This document shows positions 11,903 to 21,457 of a stretch of 64,000 bases of DNA, in pieces. Each line of letters starts with the position of its first letter. Position 1 is the first letter of the stretch. A model generated the notes under the pieces. That model was not told where the DNA came from. It saw only the letters and a list, made by a program, of their open reading frames with translations, and made no database searches. Location of the stretch: NCBI GenBank assembly GCA_947685225.1, contig CANTUV010000024.1, forward strand, positions 56,882,001-56,946,000, in the 5' to 3' direction. Source of the DNA: Garcia nutans. Lineage: Eukaryota; Streptophyta; Magnoliopsida; Malpighiales; Euphorbiaceae. The translations under genes were made by a program, and so were the position numbers.

Positions 11903-13116
11903 CTATGGCAGTCGATAAATGTAACGTGCAGGCCAGCTTTGCCTCAGTCGATCCAGGTAGGCTTCAGTCAAGCAAGGCATGTCTAAGTCAGGAGTAAAGT
12001 CAGAATCACGAGGCTCAGCTCCGTACTGATGGCCAAGTCGGCGAGGATCATAACATGTACCTTGACGAAGAGCAGCAAGGGGAACATACATCAAGTATGT
12101 TCGCATGGTGATACGAGAAATCTTCCACCAAGGTACCAACCAACGGATATTGACTTCAGAGCATGAGTGGATCCAGACAACCCAGTTAGCATATGAGTAA
12201 GCAGGATGGAGTAGTTTCCTAGCGGAATGATGACATGGCAGCTATCTAGCAAAATCCATGGATGGAGAATCAAGCAAACAAAGGCACTCCTGAAGCCAAA
12301 TCTGTGAAGAAAGAATTAAATTAAATAAAAAAAGTGGGTCTGCTAAGTTGAAAACCCGCAAGGGCAGCTTAGACAAAAATTAGGACAGCTCGTTAGTTCC
12401 AAAAACCCGTATGGGCGGACTAGGCAAAAATTAGAGCAAAAAAAAAAAGGAAAAGAAAACCTAAATTGAAAACCCAAAAGGGCAGTTTAGGTAATTACCT
12501 GAAGCAGCAATGGACTTCCGGTCAGTCTCTTTGACAATCCTGATTTAAGTCAATCTAATCCAATTAAGGTCTGGGCTAAGATCACAGGTACTGATGACAA
12601 GCCTCCTTCCATTTGGTCCATAATATCCAATACCCATGAATCAATATCGCCATCGGAAGAAATAAGCAAGAATTGGCCGAACAAGCTAAGACAGAGCATA
12701 CGTCCCCATGGCTTAGTAGGGGCCAAATGAGAGAGACAAAAGTCAATCAAAGGAGCAAGTAGAATTTTTTCACCTCTCATTAATTGAAGAACTTCAAGTT
12801 TTGGAATTTGAAATAACATCTGTATCTTCTGTTGAGTTTTGGAAACCAATGTGGATAATGCCATTTGTTGATTATTTGGATATCCAAGGATGGCCTCAAA
12901 TTCTTCAATCAAGGGACATTTTTCAAAGCCATTAATTTTAAATACCCTAGAATTTGTATCCCAAAAGGAAGCCACGGCATGTAAGAAGGATTGGTCCAAT
13001 TTAACATTTTGAAAACACTTTAAAACATTAAGTTTTGACCATGAAATTTGCTTCCAATGAATGGCATCCATATTCTTAAATAGAATCTTTATCTTCTTTA
13101 AATGATGTTCGGTCAT
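11903..13116 (-). pseudogene. Antisense gene 2 of the Tat element (DUF7745-like)
   Basis: Two inferred exons on the minus strand: 13116-12499 and 12301-11903, with donor CAG|GTAATT and acceptor TTCACAG|ATT. The intron (12498-12302) overlaps hairpin units 4-6. The start chosen is ATG 13116 (MTEHHLKKIK), because a TATA box at 13217-13225 puts the longer open frame's ATG (13206) only about 10 bp downstream of it. Exon 1 reads SFLHAVASFWDTNSRVFKIN...EEFEAILGYP, and exon 2 ends WWKISRIT, MYVPLAAL, ..RRLGHQYG and RLRQSWPARY. This order resembles the plant-specific DUF7745 family, as I recall it. The function of that family is unknown to me. It is broken by TGA 12552-12550 and a TAG in exon 2. It lies wholly within the Tat element, antisense to gag-pol. 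Confidence 0.65.
12343..12492 (+). repeat. Hairpin array I, units 4-6
   Basis: Unit 4: CTAAGTTG (12343-12350) pairs with CAGCTTAG (12365-12372). Unit 5: TTAGTTC (12393-12399) pairs with GGACTAG (12417-12423). Unit 6: CCTAAATTG (12460-12468) pairs with CAGTTTAGG (12483-12491). The loops AAAACCCGCAAGGG, CAAAAACCCGTATGGGC and AAAACCCAAAAGGG are conserved, with an inner CCC/GGG pairing. Units 4 and 5 are separated by the same AGRCAAAAATTAG spacer seen after unit 1. Confidence 0.78.
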
Positions 13117-13216
13117 GGTGGATGAATAAAGAAAAATTAAAATTATTAAAGGGAGTTCTTTGCGTGGGAATGGAAAGAATTTTGGATCATGTATGAAATA
13201 TGGCATGAAAAGTGAT

Positions 13217-13225
13217 TTATATAGA
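13217..13225 (-). promoter_or_regulatory. TATA box of antisense gene 2
   Basis: The minus strand reads CCTCTATATAAATCACTTTT, giving TATATAAAT at 13225-13217, about 100 bp upstream of ATG 13116. The flank CTCTATATAAA matches those of the two PMD gene copies. Confidence 0.55.
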
Positions 13226-13448
13226 GGAAATAACCTTTTCCAAAAGTGATGAGGAAAAGGTGATTGGAAAAAATAAGACCATATGGCATAAGGAAACGAA
13301 TTAGCAATGAATTTCCTTTACCGCGTTAGATTTGGTTTAACAAATGGGGCGGCTGTGGAAAAAGAAATTGTGATTCACTATTTATGATGTGAAGCAGTTA
13401 AAAAAAAGTTACAGTAAAGATGGAAATTGTATTTTTTTTCATTATTGT
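13226..13448. other. Spacer between the two antisense genes
   Basis: About 220 bp of AT-rich sequence between the TATA box of gene 2 and the stop codon of the PMD gene. It includes a CACTATTTATGATG block like those upstream of the PMD gene. It probably holds the upstream region of gene 2 and the 3' end of the PMD gene. Confidence 0.45.
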
Positions 13449-15988
13449 TCAATATTTTACAATTGCTACAATATTCACATAACACAAAGAGGGTGGTGGT
13501 AGGTCATCAAATAAAGCCTTGAAAAAGTCATCGCCTGTTGTAGGAGGGGGCAAATTACTCCTCTCGAGTCTACCCGAAGCGAAAGCACCAAAATTGTGCA
13601 AATTACTCGTCTCAAGTCCGCCTGAAGCGGAAGCACCAAAATCCGGAAAATTACTCATCTCTGGATCACCCGAAGCGGGAGCACTAAAATCCCTATTACC
13701 TTGAGGTTCCGATCCGTCATGTTCCTCATCAGAAGCAGGCGAAAGGATCTCATGGTCATCAGTCTGGGGGCCTCTTGATGAAGAAGCGCCGGGATTTCTC
13801 ATCCCCTGAAATCTGAAATCTCGAAAATGTTGTTCTGATTAATGATATAAACTTTCAAAATGAGAAGCCTGCTGATGACTTGCAGCCAACTCTTCTTAAA
13901 GTTTCCTATTTTGTTCTTTGAGCATTCGCTGTGAGCCGAAGACAAAAAGGTAAGATCATACATAATCATGCATACATATAGCATAAATTATCATGAAATA
14001 AGGAACGTACCAGGTAATTCAAATCAATACCCTGTGGATGAGATGGCATATTAGGCGGGCTAGAACGAGCAAATGAAGGGGCAGTAAAAGAAGGTCTAGC
14101 CTCATGATCAAATGAGCCAACAGCCTACAACAATCATTAAAGAATCAAAGAAAGAAAAAAGCAGTTGCAAGGGAAAAGTGGTAAATGTTTTACCTGATAA
14201 GTACTAGCCCTGAGATGTGGAACAGACTCTCATGCAGCTTCGTGATGTTCTTCTTCATCTCTACCCTCATTTTCATCAAAAATCTCCCGCACACCAACAG
14301 GAGATACATCAAAGTTTAAGAGCCTTCTTTGAATAAAACGGGCATAGGATGCACCCGACGGATGGAGAAATGACTCATCACCATAACCATACCGAGCTGG
14401 CCACCATTCATCCTCCGGCATCGACATAATATTTAAAGTATATTCTGGGATATGCATCGGGACCCTCCACTGCTCGAGACCGAGAAACCATTCATAAACT
14501 CTCTCCCCGAGAAACCAACCACTAGACACTAGGCCAGCGATAACTCGGCGAGAATATTAGAAAGATAGCACAGCCCTTATCAAAGGAGACCAGTTTGCTC
14601 ACTCTTCTGGGTTCCACCAGGCCAAATTCACCTGCAAAATAACATAAGGTAAGTAAACTTTCACATAAAATTTAAAGCATACTAATGTTATTTTACATGA
14701 TCCCATGCTAAGCGGCTCAACACAAAGCAATGAGTATGCACATGGCGAGAGCCGGGGGATAACTAGAAATTTAATCTCGGATACCCAACCCTATCTCGGG
14801 AAATACCAGGTACTCTCATGAGGTTGTGTTCATAAGCCCATACCTACAATAACAATAAAGATCACATTCATGCAAGAAAAGAGTGGAATTGACATTGGTA
14901 GAAGAAGAATACCTTGACAACTGCCATCAAGCCGACAAAAGACTTCTTGTTTCGGCAAAGTTTATCAAGACCATGGCAAAGACACGCGAGACCAGCTTCA
15001 CCCCAGCATGAAGATGGTACCATTCTGAAATAAGAAAGGACACTCGACACTGACAAGTGGATGGAGGATTCAGTACTGCCTAAGATGGTCGACCCGAGCA
15101 GATATAACAAAAATCCTCGAGCATACTATTCGACCGTGTCTCTGCCAACCCGTCCTTCGTAGTTCATCCAATAACTATGAATTGGCTCGATTTTTATCTT
15201 AAAAGGCCCTTTATATGATGGTTCCATACCAATTAATTCCTGAATTTCTTTAAATGTTTAAATATCATTGGTCAGAGGAACCGGGACACCATCTTATCGA
15301 AGGCCGGTTATAGTAGAAAATTGACCGGACCAATTTTCATCTCTCCAATGGGCAAGTGAAAAGTGTGGGTTGTGTCCAACCATCGCTCTGCAAACGCCTG
15401 GACTACGCTTTGGTTTATCTGATATTCCTCTGATGGCAATTGTAAGATGAACTGCTCAAAGCCGCAATCTCGGATAATCCGCCTTACCCTAGAATGCACT
15501 ACATCGTACCATTGTCGGGCTTTGTAAATACACTCTCCAGCCCAAACAACGCAACGATAATGCTAACACAAAGCTAGGTAAGTTAATACCAGGTAAGTAC
15601 ATATTATTCTATCTAAAGTTATTTTTCCTAAAAAAGAATAATAATATAAAATATAAATAAAAAAAAGGCAAACTTAATAATAATAAAAAACAGCATAATA
15701 TAAAAATAATAATAAATAATAACAGAAAATAAAATAATAATAAAATAATAAAACAAAAATATAATAATAAAAATAAATAAATAAATAATAAAAAAAGAAA
15801 AAGAAAAAGAAAAAACACAGAGACGAAAAATCAAGAGAAAAGGAAAGAAAAATAATTATTGTGCTCCTTTCGTTGGAACTTCGATGAAGCGGCATCCCGT
15901 CTAGTATATCTATATTTCCATCTTCATGATGCCTAATAAACTCCAATAACTCGGCATTAGAATGAGTGCCTGACCTTGAAGCATGCAT
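13449..15988 (-). pseudogene. Antisense plant mobile domain (PMD) gene, copy 1, six exons
   Basis: Inferred exons (minus): 15988-15860, 15562-14913, 14843-14697, 14631-14194, 14124-14011, 13928-13449. All later junctions have GT...AG, and the frame runs through them in phase. ATG 15988 opens MHASRSGTHSNAELLEF; exon 2 has the PMD signature AERWLDTTHTFHLPIGEM; exon 3 has WAYEHNL and ends SRLAWDH; exon 4 has LAWWNPEE, then an acidic DENEGRDEEEHHEAA; exon 6 starts with a coiled-coil-like RMLKEQNRKL and ends with Ser/Gly-rich ASGxLExSN repeats. PMD proteins occur in plant nuclear genes of the MAIN/MAIL type and in transposons. Lesions: exon-1 donor GT is now AT (15859-15858), a 1-nt deletion in exon 2 near 15317, TAG in exon 3, and TGA and TAA in exon 4. 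Intron 1 is very A/T-rich. Confidence 0.75.
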
Positions 15989-16083
15989 GTTTTTCAAAAA
16001 TTATGTGCTAAATTTGAAAGAAATTTGAGAGAATTATATAACTTGAGAATTCTTGCTGTGAAATGAAATGAAGGATGCGTGGG

Positions 16084-16091
16084 TTTTTATA
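16084..16091 (-). promoter_or_regulatory. TATA box of antisense PMD gene, copy 1
   Basis: The minus strand reads GCCGTTTCTCTATAAAAACC, placing TATAAAAA about 95 bp upstream of ATG 15988. Copy 2 has the same CCGTTTCTCTATATAAA context, so the motif is conserved between copies. Confidence 0.6.
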
Positions 16092-16120
16092 GAGAAACGG
16101 CAAAGAAAAAATAAAAATTC

Positions 16121-16300
16121 AAAAGTAAGTTTTACTATTATAAATAGTATTTATAAATAGTAAATTTTACTATTTATAAATGGTATTACTATTGATGAAT
16201 AGTAAATAGTAAATAGTTCATGAACAATGATTAAAATGAATAATTGAATAGTAAATAGTACATGAATAGTGACTATACAGTAAATAAACAGTAAATTCAA
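16121..16300. repeat. Palindromic TTTACTATTTATAAATAGTAAA repeats upstream of PMD gene, copy 1
   Basis: Repeated AT-only units, such as ACTATTTATAAATAGT (a perfect palindrome) and AATAGTAAATAGTA, lie 30-200 bp upstream of the antisense TATA box. The same type of block lies at 20621-20815 upstream of copy 2. Confidence 0.7.
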
Positions 16301-16394
16301 TTATTCACTTAAATCATTCAACTGCTTGCGTGTATATAAATATTTTTACACACATGGAGCAAGAAGACATATGCATAAAAATTAGCCAAACTTT
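16301..16394. other. Conserved hairpin and spacer before array II, copy 1
   Basis: GCGTGTATATAAATATTTTTACACAC (near 16327) is an imperfect stem. Copy 2 has GCGTGTGTATAAATATTTTTACACGC near 20859, where the arms pair better. No protein. Confidence 0.55.
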
Positions 16395-16690
16395 TTGAAA
16401 TAAAAAATTATTAACTCGGGTCCAGAACCTAAAATTATTTCTGAGTCCAAGAACTTAGCTCGGGTCCAGAACCCAAATTTTCCTTAGGTCCAGAACCTAA
16501 AATTATTTCTAAGTCCAAGAACTTAGCTCGGGTCCAGAAACCAAATTTTTCTTAGGTCCAGAACCTAGAATTACCCTTGAGTCCAGAACTCGAATCGGGT
16601 CCAGAACCCAAATTTTCTTTAGGTCCAGAACCTAAAATCTTTCCTTGAGTCCAGAACTCGAACCGAGTCCAAAACCCAAAACCTCAACCA
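16395..16690 (+). repeat. GTCCAGAAC mini-hairpin array II, copy 1 (12 units)
   Basis: About 12 units share a GTCCAGAAC core whose flanks are complementary and vary together: GGGT/ACCC, AGGT/ACCT, AAGT/ACTT and GAGT/ACTC. Units follow a rough three-step order with a higher-order period near 70 bp. The array ends about 70 bp before the polypurine tract of the middle LTR. Confidence 0.85.
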
Positions 16691-16749
16691 TCTTGAAATT
16701 AAGTCTTATTGCTTTTCACTCTCTTTCACTAAAGTTTCAGATCATTCAA

Positions 16750-16762
16750 GCAGGGGGCAAAT
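16750..16762 (+). other. Polypurine tract of the middle LTR
   Basis: GCAGGGGGCAAAT lies directly before TGTATATCG. The same AAGCAGGNGGCAA context precedes the LTRs at 21458 and 54201. Confidence 0.7.
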
Positions 16763-19004
16763 TGTATATCGTTAATTTTATACCTAGTCCGGTCCAATAT
16801 ATTTTATTTAGTCCAAAATAATTTTTGGGTTGTCCAATATATTTTAATTAGTCCAAAATAATTTTTGTTATCTTAATTAAATAATTTTTACTTTAGTATC
16901 TAATTTTTATTAATAAAAAATTAAAATAAACAAATAAAAATAAATAAAAATAAAAATCTGCGACGAAAAAATCATCGCCAAAAACCAGCGCGCGGGATGA
17001 AATGGCCCGAGCCATTTCGCCCGCAGAATTTTTCTGATGGCGAAATGGCCCGTAGGCCAGCCCTCGCCCCTGCCACAGCCAACTGTGGCAATTTTTTTTC
17101 GCCAGCGAAATTTTTTCTACAGCAGTTTTTTTTCGCCAGCGAAATTTTTTCAACGCAAATTTTTCCGAAACCTAATGCAATTAGGTTTCGGTTTCCTTTT
17201 CTTATCAATGTTATGTTCCGTGAATAATTAGGAATGAGCCATAAAATTCTTCTATAAATAATACCTAAAAACAATACAAAAATCAATCATAAATAATCAA
17301 GAAATTGGACAGAAACTTGGAGGAAAAATTGGATCCGAAACTAAGTAGGAAAGAGGTGAATCAATCTGATTTTTTGAGAGAGCAGAAAAACAATTCAAGC
17401 AATTCAAAGGCAGCAAAGCTTGTCTTTGTTTTTGTTCATCCAAGAAGAAATTTTTGGTGGAACCAACAAACAGAGGTATGCATCAATTGTTTAAATTCTA
17501 TTCTTCACAGTAGCTAAATCATCCCATTATTTCATTTAATTCAAAAATCCTAGAACCTCAATTCATTTTTTTTAAAGTTTAAAAACCTTAATTCGTTGCT
17601 TTATTTTCCAAAAAAATTCAAATTATTATTTTTGTTTCTTCAAAACCCCAAAATCCTAATTTGCTTTCCAAATTTTCAAAACCCTAAATTGAGTTCTGTT
17701 TCTTTCCAAAAGCCCTAAAAACTTCTTTTTTGCTTTTATAAACTTTAAATAGTTTTGTTTATTTTCATAAAACTTCATAAAATTATCTATTTATTTTTTC
17801 AAATTCTAAAAATAATGCATTCCCCGAAACCCTAAATCAAAAATCCTAAAACCCTAATTCAACTTCAGAAACCAAAACAGTAAACCCTAACCTCTTTAAA
17901 ACCTTAAACCCTAATTTTTTCTAAATCCTAATCCTTTAAAACTTTAAAAACCATATAAACATAAATGTCATAATTTTACACTGTAAGCTTAAAACCATAA
18001 TTCAATGAGTAACTGTAAACCATAAATTTAGGTATTTTAAAGTGTCCAAACCCTAGTTTCATGATTTCACCATCCAAACACTAATTTGGTTAATCAAAGA
18101 ACTTTATCAACCTTTTGAATCATAAAACCTTAATCTATTTTAATTCCTTTAAAAACTCACAGTAGCCTAATTCCACAAAATCCAAAACCCTAAACACATG
18201 AAATAAAGAACCCTAAATAGAAACAGTAGCCATAATTTAGATTTTTATTTGTCTTATTCAACTCTATATTTGATTATGTTTTGATTTATTTTATATGCTT
18301 TAATTTATTTAAGTTCAATATTTGGTTTACTTAATTTATCATGGATGTATGTTTACTTTCTATTGATGTTTAACACCTTTAATGAATAATTTATTTATGA
18401 TGAATGGTTATTTATTTTTATTGATTGATTTAGATTTTCAAATGTTGTAAGAGGTATGCTTCCACTTGGTGGGTACCTCATTAGTTAAATATCATGTAAT
18501 TTAAATTGCTTTTTCTACTTTAGAACCAATGTAAAAGACATGTTTCTACCTTTTGGTGGGTGTCGTATTTAGGCATGGGATGTAAGGACATGTTTCCAAC
18601 TTTGAATGGGTGTCCATTTATTTATTTTGCTTGGACATTATTTTGATTTCAACATAGTGATGTTTTATTTTAATTATTGTGTGTAATGATGATAATGTTA
18701 TTATTTTTAAGAATTTTATAATATTAAGACCTGTAAAGGAGGCTGGTTCCAATGAACCGGGCATTGTGGGGGTGCTGAGCCATTTTTCACCTTCCCCACA
18801 CTTACCTAACTTTCCAAACCCATTAGGGGGTTGGGGATTCCTTAGGAATCGAGTCATCCACCCCTTTCTTTTTTTTCAGTCCGTCCGGGTGGCGACTCCA
18901 TTTTCTCCGGACTTAGGTCTGTGTTCTCTAAGGCCCCTAGCCTAAATAGCGCCGAAGTCGCAAGAACCATTCCACGGGAGAGGGGGCAAAAATCCCCACT
19001 CACA
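16763..19004 (+). repeat. Middle Tat LTR (3' LTR of a nested sister element)
   Basis: It starts TGTATATCG, ends CACTCACA and is 2242 bp long, with a TATA box at 17253-17260 and AAACCCTAA-like motifs at about 17640-18240. It diverges more from the outer LTRs than they do from each other. It is preceded by a polypurine tract and its array. The next base, 19005, resumes inside exon 4 of a second PMD gene at the point equivalent to 14611, so the CA end is an integration boundary. Confidence 0.88.
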
Positions 19005-20474
19005 GTTCCACCAGGCCAAATTCACCTGCAAAATAACATAAGGTAAGTAAACTTTCACATAAAATTTAAAGCATACTAATGTTATTTTACCTAGTCCCAG
19101 GTTAAGCGGCTCAACACAAAGCGGTGAGTATGCACATGGTGAGAGCCGGGAATGTTCACACGATCTGACAGCCAGAAATTTAATCTCGAATATCTGACTC
19201 TCTCTTGGAAAATACCGGGTACCCTCACGAGGTTGTGTTCATATGCCCATGCCTACAATAATAGTAAAGATCAAATTCATACAAGAAAGGAGCGGAATTG
19301 ACATTGGTAGAAGAAGAATACCTTGACAACTGCCGTTAACCCGACAAAAGACTTCTTGTTTCGGCAAATTTTATCAAGACCATGGTAAAGACAGGTGAGA
19401 CCAACTTCACCCCAGCCAAAAGATGGTACCGTCCTAAAATAAGAAAGGGCCCTCAACACTGACAAGTGGATGGAGGATTTATTGCTGCCTAAGATGGTCG
19501 ACCCAAGCAAATATAACAAAAATCCTCGAGCATACTGTTGGGCCATGTCCCTGTGAACCTGTCCTTCGTAGTTCATCCAATAACTACGAATTGGTTCAAT
19601 TTTTATCTTAAAAGGCCCTTTATATGATGCTTCCATACCAATTAATTGCTGAATTTTTTCAAATGTTAAATTATCGTTGGTCAGAGGAACCGAAACACCA
19701 TCATATCGAAGGCCAGTTATAGCAGTAAAATTGACCGGACCAATTGTCATCTCTCCAATGGGCAAGTGAAAAGTATGAGTTGTGTCCAACCATCGTTCTG
19801 CAAGTGCCTGGACTACGCTCTGGCCTATCAGATACTCCTCGTATGGCAATTGTAAGATGAAGCTCTCAAAGTTGCAATCTCGGATAATCTGCCTTACTCG
19901 AGAAGGCACTACATCATACCATTGTCGGGCTTTGTAAATACACCCTCCGGCCCAAACAACGCAACAATCATGCTAACACGAAGCTAGGTAAGTTAATACC
20001 AGGTAAGTACAAATTATTCTATCTGCTTAAATTAATTTATTTTTTCTAAATTTTCTAAAAGATAATAATATAAATAAAAATAAAAAAAATAAAGGCAAAC
20101 ACAATAATAATAAAAGAGCATAATATAAAAATATAAATAAAAAATAATAACATAAACAAATAACAAAAAATAACAAAAAATAATAATAAAAAAATAAGAA
20201 AAAACGAAGAAAAAAAAAGAAGAAAAAGAAGAAAAAACAAAGAATATATATATATATATAATAAATAAAGAAAAAAACGAATAACAGAAATACGAATAAA
20301 AAAATTTTAAAAAAAAAAGAAAAAAGAAAAAAGAAGAATAATTACCGCGCTCTTTTGGTTTGAACTACGATGAAGCGGCATCCCAGCTAGTATATCTATA
20401 TTTTCGTTTTCATGATGCCGAATAAACTTTAATAACTCGTCATTAGAATGAGTCCCTGACCTTGAAGCATGCAT
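19005..20474 (-). pseudogene. Antisense PMD gene, copy 2, 3'-truncated by an LTR
   Basis: Exons (minus): 20474-20346 (43 codons, phase 0), 19972-19322, 19252-19091, and exon 4 from 19025, cut at 19005 by the middle LTR. Junctions are GCG|GTAATT, TTAG|CAT, AAG|GTATTC and GTAG|GCA. Exon 2 is fully open and holds the PMD core: ARQWYDVVPSRVRQIIRDC, AERWLDTTHTFHLPIGEM, ITGLRYDGVSVPL and a C-terminal LLYLLGSTILGS helix. Exon 3 keeps NFWLSDRVNIPGS, part of which is deleted in copy 1. The one clear lesion apart from truncation is TAG as the last codon of exon 3. It is better preserved than copy 1 and shows what the ancestral gene looked like. The open frame at 19277-19909 is exon 2 read through its donor into the intron, beginning at a GTG. 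Confidence 0.8.
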
Positions 20475-20579
20475 TTTTTTTTTTGAAAACTATGTGCTAA
20501 ATTTGAAAGAATTTGAGAGAATTATAGAAATTATAGAATTTATAGATTTTGCTATGAATGAAATGAAGGAATTCGTTGG

Positions 20580-20587
20580 TTTATATA
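20580..20587 (-). promoter_or_regulatory. TATA box of antisense PMD gene, copy 2
   Basis: The minus strand reads GCCGTTTCTCTATATAAACC, with TATATAAA about 106 bp upstream of ATG 20474. Context and spacing match copy 1. Confidence 0.6.
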
Positions 20588-20620
20588 GAGAAACGGCAAG
20601 GAAAAAAACAAAATTAAAAA

Positions 20621-20815
20621 GTAAGTTTTCCTATTTATGAATAGTAAACTTTACTATTGATAAATAGTAAAGTTTACTATTTATGAATAGTAAATTACTA
20701 TTTATAAATAGTAATTACTATTTACAATAGTAAAATAGTATTTACTACTATTTACAAATAGTAAGTTACTATTTATGAATAGTAAATAGTGCATGAACAG
20801 TGACTACACAGTAAA
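20621..20815. repeat. Palindromic AT repeats upstream of PMD gene, copy 2
   Basis: About eight units of the TAGTAAATTTACTATT / ACTATTTATGAATAGT type form overlapping palindromes, more numerous than in copy 1. They may act as promoter-proximal elements or form cruciforms. Confidence 0.7.
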
Positions 20816-20969
20816 TAAACAATAAATTCAATTATTCATTTTAATCATTCAAATGCTTGCGTGTGTATAAATATTTTTACACGCAGGGGGCAAGGAGAAG
20901 ACATGTGCATAAAGATTAGTCAAACTTTTTGAAACCAAAAATTTATTTTTTTGCAGATAATTAAATCTT

Positions 20970-21380
20970 TATTAGCTCGGGTCCAGAACCAAAATTTTCC
21001 TTAGGTCCAGAACCTAGAATCTTTCCTAAGTCCAGAACTTAGCTCGGGTCCAGAATCTAAATTTTGATTAGGTCCAAAACCTAGAATCTCTTCTAAGTCC
21101 AGAAATCTCTTCTAAGTCCAGAACTTAGCTCGGGTCCAGAACCCAAATTTTCCTTAGGTCCAGAACCTAGAATCTCTTCTAAGTCCAGAACTTGGCTCGA
21201 GTCCAAAACACAAATTATCCTTAGGTCCAGAACCTAGAATCTCTTCTAAGTCCAGAACATAGCTCGGGTCCAAAATCCAAATTATCCTTAGGTCCAGAAC
21301 CACAAATTACACTTAGGTCTAGAACCTAAAATTATCCTTGAGTCCGGAACTCAAAACCGAGTCCAGAACCCAAAACCTCA
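20970..21380 (+). repeat. GTCCAGAAC mini-hairpin array II, copy 2 (about 18 units)
   Basis: Same core and covarying flanks as copy 1, with longer perfect stems: TTAGGTCCAGAACCTAG and CTAAGTCCAGAACTTAG give 5-6-bp stems around CCAGA. The units cycle GGGT, AGGT, AAGT. The last unit lies about 75 bp upstream of the polypurine tract. Confidence 0.85.
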
Positions 21381-21442
21381 ACCATCTCAAAAATTAAGTC
21401 TTATTACTTTTCACTCTCTTTCACTAAAGTCTCAGATCATTC

Positions 21443-21457
21443 AAGCAGGAGGCAAAA
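21443..21457 (+). other. Polypurine tract of the outer 3' LTR
   Basis: AAGCAGGAGGCAAAA lies immediately before TGTAGACCC, the start of the 3' LTR; it is the plus-strand primer site. Confidence 0.8.

Noticed and set aside
15609..15834. Phe/Leu/Tyr-rich membrane-like frames on the minus strand (also 20055-20240)
   Set aside because: They are readings of the A/T-rich first intron of the PMD gene; composition alone makes them hydrophobic.
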